Positions 30,978-41,144 of a stretch of 64,000 nt of DNA are shown here, one piece after another. Position numbers and translations under genes: made by a program. Under the pieces are notes generated by a model that saw only the letters and a list, made by a program, of their open reading frames with translations, made no database searches and was not told the origin of the DNA. The DNA is from Saccharum officinarum (lineage: Eukaryota; Streptophyta; Magnoliopsida; Poales; Poaceae), in assembly GCA_020631735.1 (NCBI GenBank), contig CM036215.1:16890346-16954345 (forward strand), written 5' to 3'. Within the stretch, counting starts at the first letter, position 1. Every line of letters begins with the position of its first letter.

Positions 30978-31205
30978 AATCAATTGATTAGGGTTTAGGT
31001 TTTTGTTAGTTAGGATTTTGGGTTTAGGTTTTGGTTAGGTAGTGAGGGTTTCGGTTATTGTTAGTTAGGATTTTGGGTTTAGGGTTTGGTTAGGTAGTTT
31101 AGGGCTTAGGGTTTAGGGTTTGGTTATGTAGTTAGGGTTAGGTTTTTGTTAGTTAGGATTTTGGGTTTATTGTTTAGCTAGGTAGTTAGTGTTTAGTTAG
31201 TTTCT
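30978..31205 (+). repeat. TTAGGG-rich minisatellite
   Basis: Units of about 50-80 bp share GTTAGTTAGGATTTTGGGTT (about 31003, 31059 and 31148) and GGTTAGGTAGT. Short runs GTTTAGGGTTTAGGG resemble the plant telomere repeat TTTAGGG, but they are not a clean telomeric array. It lies just upstream of the transposase N-terminal exon, probably in an intron or leader. Confidence 0.65.
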
Positions 31206-31314
31206 AGTAGTAATGGTAGTTAGTATGGATACTAGGTTTGTAGTGTTGGTACTTAGTTGTACGTGATACAACAATTTGGATGACTTGATGAAGTTTCCTT
31301 AAATGCTTTTGTAG

Positions 31315-31489
31315 ATGGATTGTTGTGTCCGAGTTTTTTATAGAGAAAGTGTTAGGAAAGAGAATAGTATGTTTGAGGATATGGAAGAAGAATTGGAATG
31401 GTTTGATAAACCTCCTAGCTTCAACGACCTTTGTGTCCATTTGAATACAAAGTTTGGAGGTGATTTCACACTGAAGGGGAGGTTTGATA
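31315..31489 (+). pseudogene. MULE transposase, N-terminal 58 or so residues, cut by an LTR
   Basis: The frame from ATG 31315 includes FEDMEEELEWFDKPPSFNDL and NTKFGGDFTLKGRFD, which I recognise as the start of MULE transposases found in grasses with a plant mobile domain partner. The coding sequence breaks at GRFD, exactly where the long LTR begins at 31490. The last residues (to 31512) are LTR sequence. The catalytic part appears at 55450-57021, about 24 kb away. Confidence 0.6.
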
Positions 31490-34370
31490 TGTGGCAGAAC
31501 TGCCTAATCTAATGCCCTCCTAAGGGTACTCTTCTTCCATTAGATCCTAAGTACCCAAGGGAGAACACTAAACTAAACGATTCTATCAAGCACACCGCAA
31601 GGGAGAACTCGAAGATCCACATTTTTACATCAGGATCACAATGAGAGAGTAAAGCTTACAACATCCTTGCCAATTCTTACATCACTTTTAATACAACATC
31701 AGAGTAATTCATTATTTGATTATAATAGCGGAATATAAAATGTTATCAGAGTTCAGCGGAAATGAAACCATTTAATGCTAAGTTAAACATTAACATGATG
31801 AACTATTATAAGCATGAAATGATAACAAGTTGCTAGTATTTTCTTCGCAAAACTTTTGGTGAGAGTTTTAATAAATAAACTCTACTCTACATCGTAAAGG
31901 AAATCCTCGCTGAGCCCACCAGGAGGTTTCCACACTCAAGTGTCAGCTTAATAGCACCTGTCACCTGCAATAAGGTAGAAGAAACCTTGAGTACTCAATT
32001 GTACTCCGCAAGACTTACCTGCCAGGAGGAAAGAAAAAGACTCCAAGGATCATGCAAGGCTTTTTGGCTTGTGGGTTTATTGCATCTGCAAGAAGCATCA
32101 CTAAATGTGCGTCCTTATATTTCTTTTCATTAGCAGTCATCATTAGTTCATTAACCGATCATTCTATGTAAGCACCAAAGCTACTTTCAAATAGGTGGTA
32201 AGCAATCAGAACCATTTCACCATCTTCCATAGTTCTTACTACGATGCTAGATTATAGTCATGTCGTATCATCAAGTTGACGGCGATTCATGAATCAATGT
32301 GCCCAGCTGGGTACCCCAAAAACACACGCCTTTCTTATACCCCGAGCACAACCAAGACCAACCCATTCCACTCCTGTCAGGGGGTCCAAGTCCCCGTCCA
32401 AGCTCGGACTCTAAGCCCCCAACACTGCAGGGCCGGCCTTAGTATGGTGCTTAGACCTCCTCAACCCAATATATATGACCACCTAAAAATCTGGTCTAAA
32501 AAGAGCCGGAACCCATGACAAGAGCGAAACAAGTCTTCCCGCCCCCATAAGCAAGTATATGCTCGGGACAAGTAGGTCTGTGACCTAACTATGAAATCCA
32601 ATGCAACGAACAGTCCTTAATCAACACAGACGGAACAATTGCAATCAGAGCCCCACTCTATTGCCCAACCAAGTCAAAGTCCATCCAACCCGTTCCGCCC
32701 GGTCTCCAATTATCCATATATACTTATATTCCATGTGATAGTAACATGATAACAATAATAATAATATATTTCCTATCTCTCGCGAGTGACAGATAATCAC
32801 TCGACTTCTACTAGGATCACATAGCATAGCACGCTACATATCCTGTCATACTAGTAAGACTCATAGGATAAGGATATATATATGCAAGTGGGTTTCATTC
32901 AACTCCAAACTTAATGCACAAGCATAAAATAAGTGCAGAATAATAGGGGTTATGCACCGGAGCTTGCCTGGGTATGATTTAACCAAAAGTTAGCATCCTG
33001 TCGTGACGACACTATCATCAAGACACCATCTTTCTATTACTCAGTCGACTCCATGATCCATCAATATACCTATTATGATGTTTGCGGATGCATCGCATAG
33101 GTGTAAATAATCAACGACAGTCGCAACTTAAAATACGATTTTGTCTCTCAAACTAACAAACTAGCTCGTTGACTAATGTGCTAAACTATGTATCTTTGCT
33201 ACCAGCAACGTGCGATAACCCAACAAGCTTTTTAGTTATGAAAATACAAGATATTGCTTTATTTATCTCATTGATTTAATGTATATATATTCCACCTAGC
33301 GCTCACTAACTATTCAACAAACTAAGTACTCTGGACTTACGAAATTGATAGTGAGCACTTAATAATACCAGGAACCTACTGTTAACTTTATAGAATTATT
33401 GCTATCATAGATTAATCATGGAAATTCATACAAGCTCACATTTTACCAAAATAACCTTCTCAATTTAGTTAAAGAACTTATGAAAACATTATAATACTAT
33501 GCATACGAAATACACTAACACATGGAGAAAGATTTTAGGAACCTAATAAAACTGATTTCAGAATTTTTGGACTCCAACATATTTTTATATTGAATTTATA
33601 AGTTTATCACAGAAACTAAATTAGGAAAAGCTTTAGAAAACGAAAAGGGCCAGAGGCAACTAAATTAGCCCAGCAGCCAACTGCGGCCCGCGCGGGTTGT
33701 GACCACCCGGTAGCAGGCCGGCCCAACTGGTCCACTCACGTGAGTGCTCCGCGACTCATGCAAAACAGCCCCTCACGTTTTAGGTTATCACGCGGAACCG
33801 ACGCGTATTATTGCACTAGAGAGGTGTTTTGTAGCAAGCACCCCCAACTACCCTACCTTCACCACGGGAAGGTCCCCGGTGCACCCGAGCACAACGGCAC
33901 AGCTTCGACCGGTGCTGCGCGGCAACGCCAGCCACCCGGGGGCCAAATCGGCGCACTAGGCGGGCCGATCAGCATCTAGGAACAAGAGTGTAACCCTAGG
34001 CGGTGATTTGACGGCTAACGGGCACTACCGTGATCTGGCCACGGTGACGGGCAGAAATAGCGCCTCTCTGGCGATGGTGAGACCGTTTCGGCGCTTCTAG
34101 GCTACGATGAGGCAAAATATATGGTGCTTGAGCATGAGCGACTTACCCCAAATGCAACTATGACGACGGTTGAAACGGAGGAAGGCGGAGGAGAACTGAT
34201 CACATGTGAGCAGCTAGGTTGTGCCTACTCTGAGGTTGGCACCACCACATCACCTCAATAACGGTGAGGTCGCTGGCCAAACCAAGGGAAGCACAGGCAT
34301 CGGGATGTCAAGAAAAACTAATCGGTACAAGGAATCGAATTAAAATGAAGAATTAATACTCCCCCCCCCC
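31490..34370 (-). repeat. long gypsy LTR, minus strand, 3' part
   Basis: The sequence shares blocks with the 5.35-kb solo LTR of this window in opposite orientation: the minus strand of about 31990-32070 reads AGCCTTGCATGATCCTTGG and GGTAAGTCT..GAGTAC, as at 51770-51840. The left end TGTGGCAGAACTGCC matches the layout of the solo LTR terminus. GC-rich DNA at 33660-34320 corresponds to the GC-rich centre of the solo LTR. The right boundary, near a C-run at 34363, is approximate. No coding sequence is recognised. Confidence 0.6.
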
Positions 34371-34661
34371 GCAACATCCAAGGCTCCAGTCAAAAAATGA
34401 CTGGCTGCAGGGAAACTCCACATCCACCGCCTATGGTGCACGAACATGAATCAACGTGGGAGGCGTGGCTAGGCAACATCCAAGGCGACATCGTTGTTGC
34501 AAGAATTGGATTGGGATCGTCCGGGCCGCGCGGATTTGGAGGTGGAAATAGCTCTATTATTGAACGTGACGATGCTTGGGACGAGCGGCGTCTAAGCGCT
34601 GTCTTGGCCAAGCAACAGCTAAGAAGGGCACCGGCTTCAACCTCGCAATAGAGGAGGAGGA
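34371..34661 (+). other. unassigned stretch before the Athila-like gag
   Basis: A plus frame (34397-34651) encodes 84 residues with a glycine-rich centre and no recognised domain. GCAACATCCAAGGC occurs twice (about 34371 and 34474). A 5' LTR is expected here but I cannot find one. Confidence 0.3.
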
Positions 34662-35204
34662 ATGCATCAATTAAAGGAAGTAGACATGGTGTCTGCCAAG
34701 ATAGACCTGCTCATGAAGAAGTTTGATGAACGCACCACTGAGAAGAACGAAGTCACGCACATCCATGATTCTCACATGACCTGTGAAGAGTGTGGAGGCA
34801 CTGGCCACTCAGGGAGCAACTGCCCTGAGATTCAAGAGGATGTGAACTACATCAATAACAACTTCAACAATCGTCTTCAACAAAATCAAGGATGGAATCA
34901 ACAATCAAGGCTTAATTACTCAGGTAACTACTCAGGTAACTACCAAGGTAATAATCTTAATAATAACTTTAATCAACCACCCTTGAGAGAAATGATTTCT
35001 AATCAGAATAAAGTTATTGATACTATGTCTAGAAAGATAGCTTCCAATAACAAATTGCTTGAAAATATTAATACTAGAATGGATAGCTTTAATTCTACCA
35101 TAAAGAATCAATATAGCTTTAATAAAATGATAGAATCACAAATATCTCAGCTAGCAGCTTCTATACCAGTGACCGAAAGAGGTAAGATTCCAGGGAAGCT
35201 TTAG
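34662..35204 (+). CDS. Athila-like gag C-terminal part with zinc knuckle
   Basis: The frame opens with VDMVSAKIDLLMKKFDE, a segment typical of Athila-type gag, followed by a CCHC knuckle CEECGGTGHSGSNC (about residues 39-52). An asparagine/glutamine-rich region with repeated NYSGNYSGNYQGNNLNNN follows, then a helical segment (KVIDTMSRKIASNNKLLENI). It ends at a TAG at 35202-35204, after which the same type of sequence continues. The capsid domain is missing upstream, so this is a 5'-truncated copy. Confidence 0.75.
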   Translation: MHQLKEVDMVSAKIDLLMKKFDERTTEKNEVTHIHDSHMTCEECGGTGHSGSNCPEIQEDVNYINNNFNNRLQQNQGWNQQSRLNYSGNYSGNYQGNNLNNNFNQPPLREMISNQNKVIDTMSRKIASNNKLLENINTRMDSFNSTIKNQYSFNKMIESQISQLAASIPVTERGKIPGKL

Positions 35205-35303
35205 GATTTAGAAACTGCAAATCGTGTAGACATTTATAATGCAGGGCATTGCTTCACCGCTCCTCTAAAGCAATGGGGAACATGGGTAGACGACACTCTA
35301 CTA

Positions 35304-35819
35304 GTGAAGAAAGGAGACCCAGGGAGACCTATCATCCCTATTCACATTGGACCCCACAACTTTGAAGAAGCTATCTGTGACCTTGGAGCAAGTGTCAACA
35401 TCATGCCCAGGGTAATCTATGAGAAAATTCATGGTGATCCTTTATTATATACAACTATATGTTTGCAGCTTGCAGATCAGACACTGTGCTACCCCAAGGG
35501 AATTCTTGAAGATGTCTGGATCATAGTTGGACACTCGTATGTGCTAGCAGACTTTGTGATTGTAGAAACAGGTGGAGACGAAAAAGCACCCATCATCTTG
35601 GGGCGACCGTTCTTGAGTACCACCAAAGCCATCATCTACGCAGATAGTGCCAAGATTTGTTTCACAATCAATGGGAGAAAAGAAAGATTCAATTTTAAGA
35701 AGCGTACCCTCAACATTCGAGTTCACCCACAAACGCCGTACCTCTACGAGGATACAACCGCTGCCCCAATAAAGAAGAAGAACAAGAATAGGAGAAGGAG
35801 GAATAAAGCTAAGCATTAG
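35304..35819 (+). CDS. retropepsin-like aspartic protease, first of two
   Basis: The active-site segment CDLGASVNIMP lies at about residues 27-37, followed by LQLADQT, the flap-region equivalent, and ILGRPFLSTTKAII at about 98-111. A basic tail (KKKNKNRRRRNK) ends the frame. The sequence between 35205 and 35304 continues the polyprotein in this direction, so the ATG given is not a real start. The protease would process gag. Confidence 0.8.
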   Translation: MKKGDPGRPIIPIHIGPHNFEEAICDLGASVNIMPRVIYEKIHGDPLLYTTICLQLADQTLCYPKGILEDVWIIVGHSYVLADFVIVETGGDEKAPIILGRPFLSTTKAIIYADSAKICFTINGRKERFNFKKRTLNIRVHPQTPYLYEDTTAAPIKKKNKNRRRRNKAKH

Positions 35820-35897
35820 GCAAAAGAAATAGTATGGATGGTCAACACTATTGATTCATAACTTGACCACCTCCTTCAATCACCATACCTCACTAAG

Positions 35898-36569
35898 TTG
35901 GGAGATCCTGGAGTACCCACCATCGATTGTATGATTGAGGGAAGTACTTTCTACAAGACGTTCTGCGACATCGGCTCTAGCACCAACATAATGTATAAGG
36001 TAACATATAAACATTTGCATAATACTAGACCCATGTATCTTACATATGTGCAGCTGCAGATGGCGGACCAATCATTCCGACGTCCGGAGGGAGTAGTGAA
36101 AGATGTTATGGTCAAAATAAGAGATCACTACATTCCTACCGACTTCATGGTTCTTGACATGGGAGAAGAAGACGATGTCCACCTTATTTTAGGACGACCC
36201 TTCCTCAACACCACTGGCGCAATCATCTACATAAGAACTAGGGAAATCCACTTCCAATTCCCTAGAGAGAAGGTACGTTGTTACTTTAATAGTTACACTA
36301 CTTGTGAGCAGCCTAGAAAGAACAAGAGGAGACACCGCTCTCAACGCCAAAAGAAACAAGCCATCAAAGAGAAAGAAGCTGCCCAAGAGGAAGCTATTCC
36401 AAAGGAAGAAAAAGAGAAGCCCAAGAAAAGTGAACCACAGGAAGAGACTCCTCAGTCCAAGAAAGTATGGAAAAGAAAAGAAACATCAACATCGTCATCA
36501 AGTTCTCCAACACTTGACGAGCAACCATCCAGCTCCTCAGTTAAGCTGGAAGAAACCTCTAAAGACTGA
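35898..36569 (+). CDS. second retropepsin-like domain with charged tail
   Basis: The frame repeats the protease plan: GDPGVPTIDCMIEG, CDIGSSTNIM (where the catalytic DTG/DSG is expected, here DIG), LQMADQS, then ILGRPFLNTTGAIIY. It is followed by about 95 residues rich in K, E, R and S. The two protease-like domains are 80 bp apart and clearly related. No RT, RNase H or integrase follows, so the element is non-autonomous. Similar paired-protease proteins occur in grass genomes (recalled, not searched). Confidence 0.8.
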   Translation: MGDPGVPTIDCMIEGSTFYKTFCDIGSSTNIMYKVTYKHLHNTRPMYLTYVQLQMADQSFRRPEGVVKDVMVKIRDHYIPTDFMVLDMGEEDDVHLILGRPFLNTTGAIIYIRTREIHFQFPREKVRCYFNSYTTCEQPRKNKRRHRSQRQKKQAIKEKEAAQEEAIPKEEKEKPKKSEPQEETPQSKKVWKRKETSTSSSSSPTLDEQPSSSSVKLEETSKD

Positions 36570-38738
36570 ACCAGATGTAAGGTCCGGGTTGACGGACCTA
36601 AATCTCCGAACCTTCGCCGAAAGGTAAATCAGTATTTATCCACACATTTAAATTAAGCATATCTACTTTGTTTACATTCCCTTAGCATATCATTGCATTG
36701 AAAATAAAAATACTTTTTCCATTAATAATATGCATACTATTTAGAATTAAATACATATTTAAATTCTACATTGCATTTGAAAAGAAAATAAAAATAACTT
36801 TTATATTTTGAATCATCTCATTGCATATGGAAATATATAAACTCTAAGCCCCATGTGAGTAATAGTGTGGTGTGTAGCAACCCATAATAATTACTCACTG
36901 TGTGTGTGTGTATATATATATATACTCCAAAAATAATTAGGGAATAGTTTTCCACTAACCCTTAATATGTTCCACGAGTTTTGTTGTCTATTTGAAATTC
37001 AATAGGAAAAAGAGAAATTCCCTATGAAGCCTATGATGTCTTCACTCACTCAAGAGCTCTGCCTTGAACAATCATCAAAGAAGGAGTGATGATCATCTAC
37101 GTAATCGAGGACTCAAGATGAACAACTACGTCAAAATCCAGCTTGGGGGAGAGCGTCCCCCGTATATCTCGATAAGTATTCCTTTTTGAGTGATTTATCT
37201 TTTATTCTAAAAAGTATAAAAAGATGCATAACTTAAGAAAACCAAATAAAAAGAGTGTTGTTTGATAATATTAGCTAGATAATATATTAGTTAAAATAAA
37301 ATATATTAGAACTTAATTACCGTAGAACTCAATTTTAAACATAATAGAAATGATGAATAGTTGCTCTGTCGTAATTCCTTTCAAGTGCCTAGTTTTCAAA
37401 TACGAATTCTCTCGAGTTTTGGGTAGAACTGTCTTGATCTAAAGATAAACTCTGAGCCTAAAACTTATGGGTTATAAATGCTGGATCTAAATCTAGGTAG
37501 TTGAGGAGTATGATATGAGAAAGTCTGAGATGCTATTTATCTTGCTCCTACTGATGCTAGAGTTCTGGAGAATTTTATCTTTTGAAAATCTTAAAATACC
37601 ATGATGAGTACTTATATGACAAAGCTTAAAATTCCTACCGCAGCCATACATAGGATAGAAAACTCCATTCATACTTTTTACTACTTGTACTTGCATTGAG
37701 CATTGTCGAACTCTGTTGAGCCTTAGAGGCTTGTCATACTTTTAAAATCAAGATCACGTACACTCCACTCAAATATGCTGCTTCTACACTTGAAGTACGC
37801 AACAACATGCCTTTTCATTTAGATCCACCAAATATATTTTTTCACCTACACTGGGAGAGAACACCACTCACATGTCTTATAGGATTTTTGTCACCTATAT
37901 ATATGTTTCATAAGCCCCAGTTATTGTTGCTCCAGGTTATTATTATCTCTCAATCTTTCATTATAGACAAGAATGTTCTTGGCTTATATATTTAAAAAAA
38001 GAGAGAGAAGAAAGATAAATATATGGAGAGTAAAACATGGACAAGTGTCCTACCAAACCAATGGGTACTTAGATGCCTGCCTCTCTAAAAAAAACTATAG
38101 CCCAAAATATCTCTTAGTCTAAGTTCTTCAATTATTCGAAGAGAGATCAAAATCCCTTTCAAAGGAGCAAAAGTAGAATTAGATCCACTATCACCTTCAT
38201 CATAAATAAACCACTCCTTGATCCATACACATGCACTTCTTGATTTGATCGTATGCCTCATTTCTCTGGATCCACTGTTTGACTTTACAAAATATGCTTT
38301 GCAAGTATGTACACGCTGTCTCCATACCTATAAGCTCCAGATAAAGCATTAGATGTAGGATGAGAGAAGGCAAATCTCACTTTGCCTTGGAGAGGATCCA
38401 GAAATACCACATATATTGAGAGATTTGAGAGAGTCATACAAAAAGATACTCTGAGTTTTATTTTAAAAATCTTGCAAAACTCTAGAATAAAAGTTGAATG
38501 AAGAGCTTGAGACATAGTGCTTGATTTGATTGTTCTACTTTTCGACTGCTCAAGACCCAAGTGAAGGCTAATAAGCTCCATAGTTAAAGGTAATATGGGT
38601 AAGTTTGAAGGTTAGAGTCGTTAGATCTAATCCAGAGGAAAATTCTTGTTTGAACGCATGTGTACTTTTGAGGTGTGAAAGCATTGTAGCAACTCCTGAT
38701 CCATTATGAATATTTGCTAAGGGACTAGCAAAAGGTAA
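36570..38738. other. long non-coding internal region of the Athila-like element
   Basis: No domain is recognisable in over 2 kb. Notable features are a (GT)n(AT)n microsatellite at about 36899-36924 and GCTTGGGGGAGAGCGTCCCCC at about 37141, a purine tract with a hairpin that resembles the later polypurine tract. AT-rich throughout. Confidence 0.55.
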
Positions 38739-40377
38739 GCTTGGGGGAGTTATTGACGATGGTTATCTACCATAATAAAGGGTTAAAATAAATATATAAA
38801 GGGCTAATAAATGATCACCAACATAGGTTTAGGGTGTCAACTAACAAAATTCCATGAGTTTTGGTGAATCTATATTTTGTAGGGGGTTATCAGAATAATT
38901 CAGAATTGATATCTTCCACGAGAAGGAACCCACGTCAATCGGCCTAATCTTCACGTCACGAATACGCAAGAGGCTTCTAGAGGACACCAGAGGACTCCAC
39001 GAGGAGGGCCACCACGAGGCACCGCCAGGTGGGGCCGATCGGCCTCAACCCTAGGCCGACCGGCCCCTGGCCGCCACCCCTCAGCTCCTTTCTTTGCAAG
39101 CTACTTCAACCGCCTCCAAGGATGCATCCTAACCCTACGTGAAGGTCGGTTTGATCCAAGGGCCACGGTTCCATGCTCTGGGCTATATAAACGAGGCCCC
39201 AGACCCCCCTCCAAAGGGGAATTCATTCAATCAATCATCAACCAGAAAGTAGAAGACCAACCAGCAACTCTCATCTCCTTAGAGCTCCATCAGATCTAGG
39301 CATAGCTAGATTAGAATTAGAAGTAGAGGAGCCAAGCAGCCTTAGGCTCCAGATCTAGTCAAGAGGAGCTTGGTAAATCTAGTTCTTCTCTCTTGTATCA
39401 ACATTGTTCTTCAGATATTCATCTAGTTCATCAGTTATTCTAGTTCTTGATCTAGTTCATGTTCTAGTTCTTTTATGTTCTAATTGTTTATATTCTAGTT
39501 TGTAATTGTTCTAGTTCATCATTGTCTAGTTCTAGTTCATTGTTCTTGATCATTATTCTTGATACATTAGATATGATCTTGTTCTTAATCTATATTATAT
39601 CCTTGATTATTATGAGATTAGTCTGCTTTGATTATATATTTGGCATAGATAATTTATCATTATGTTTATACACATGTTTGCAAAGCACTCACCTTATTAA
39701 GTCATGGGTGGGTGGTCAACATTGTGTAAGTGTGGTACTTATACACTATTTACCTGCAAATGCACTCTATACTCCGGGCCATGTGGTAGATCGCGGGTGT
39801 GACATTCCTGTTGAGTCCTTTTTAGTCCACTCCCCGAGTGTAGAACTTAGTAGAATGCGGTCTCATTACTTAGTTGTTACTTTGTTTCTCAGCTTCGTAA
39901 TGGAGATATTCCTTGTTTATGGATATGAGATAACCTAGCCAATGATTGTCTAATATAATTGCACTAATCAATGTAGATTATGACTAATAGTTAACGGATT
40001 ACTTAGGAGTTATTCTCTTACTTTATATTCTGATCAATGACTTGCCATAGTAATACTGCTCTAAGGAATATCATCTGAATGGTCTGATTATCATATATTT
40101 TATCTCATTTTATTTGATTGATTCCTGTTTGAGAGTAAAGGATAGTGATTTCGAATATTCATATCACATGTGTAGAGTAGCCTTTAATTAATATGTGCCC
40201 CTCTGTTTGTTCTCCTTTGGTTAAATATAAATAACGATACCTAGGATAAACTTGGGTGAAATGCTGCAACGGGTGTATTTATTTATGCGCTTGCGGATAT
40301 ATACTTTAATATCTTTATATAGTTAAGTGGCATGAGTACAATACAACCACACTCTTGGTGTCATGTTGGGGATGACA
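38739..40377 (+). repeat. polypurine tract and 3' LTR of the Athila-like element
   Basis: GCTTGGGGGAG (38739-38749) is a good polypurine tract. The LTR starts at about 38750-38754 (TTATTGACGATGG) and ends near GGGGATGACAA at 40378. A TATA box GCTATATAAACGAGG lies at about 39182 with a plausible start some 30 bp on. A stretch of CTAGTTC-type repeats follows at about 39365-39560. No matching 5' LTR lies upstream, so the element is 5'-truncated. Confidence 0.65.
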
Positions 40378-40378
40378 A

Positions 40379-40990
40379 CCTAACGCAAGTGATGCTAAGA
40401 AGTGTCAATAGGGCCAAACTGGATCATGGGCCCAAAACAAAGTTTGCTCTACTACTAATGCTCTACAAATTTGGTTAAGGGTGCTCGGTCATTTGAGCAT
40501 TGGATTAGTAGCTAATTAACCTCCAAGTTGGCAGTGTCGGTGAGTGGACAGTGATTAACAACTACAAGAATTTATGGCCAAAATGAAATCTCATTGATGT
40601 CATCTTCTTGTATGCTCTTCCTCATCATATAAGCTCCAACTCTTACATTTGGACCTACCCAAGTTACTTAACAAATTTTGGAGAACGCGACATGCCAATG
40701 TCAAGGTCATTTGAGCGACAAAGTTGCAAACATGCTGTTTTAGCAACTGATTTTGGAGATCCAAATATACTCCAAATGTGATGACACTTGATTCATTGTT
40801 TCCCTCATGAACAGTACTCCAACTCATATTGAGGAATCTAATTAAGCTACCACATGAACTTGGAAGCTAAAATGTCGCGAACATGTTGACTTGATGCTGC
40901 CGATTAGGGACTTAGAATATGCTAAGTGCTGGAAACAGCCCTCAATCTGACTTGTGGGCCCTTTTTGAGCATGTTCCACACATTTTTATG
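40379..40990 (-). repeat. fragment of the long gypsy LTR, minus strand, 5' part
   Basis: The minus strand from about 40965 to 40600 matches the solo LTR at about 47717-47890. Shared blocks include GGGCCCACAAGT, CTGTTTCCA(A/G)CACTTA and GTAGGTCCAAATGTAA. It is in the same orientation as 31490-34370, so the two may be one LTR interrupted by the Athila-like element (34371-40378). Confidence 0.7.
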
Positions 40991-41144
40991 ACTTTTTTTA
41001 AAAAAAGATTGTGGGGGATCCCCACAGTGAACAACCTTTTAATTAATTTTAAGAGAAGGATAGAGTGTCTTACATACAAGTCTAGCTAAAGGCATCAAGC
41101 CAAACACAGAAGGATGACCGAAGATCATCCTTGAAATGTACAAA

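Larger units (their letters stand above)
30350..31489 (+). mobile_element. 5' part of a Mutator-like element (MULE)
   Basis: It begins near GTGGAAATTTTTTTAACCC, passes a GC-rich region with repeated variants of TGGCGCGACAG and GTGGCGTGGCAG (about 30455-30600) and an intron-like AT-rich minisatellite, and ends in the transposase N-terminus at 31315-31489. GC-rich words of the same kind (GGCACGGCAG, TTGCCGCGCC) occur near 61300-61500, beyond a MULE transposase core, suggesting both are parts of one element. The left end is not precisely defined. Confidence 0.55.

Noticed and set aside
30978..31205. Interstitial telomere
   Set aside because: Only short TTTAGGG words in a longer unit, not a regular telomere array.
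31315..31512. Independent small gene of 65 codons
   Set aside because: The first 58 residues match a MULE transposase N-terminus and the end is LTR sequence.
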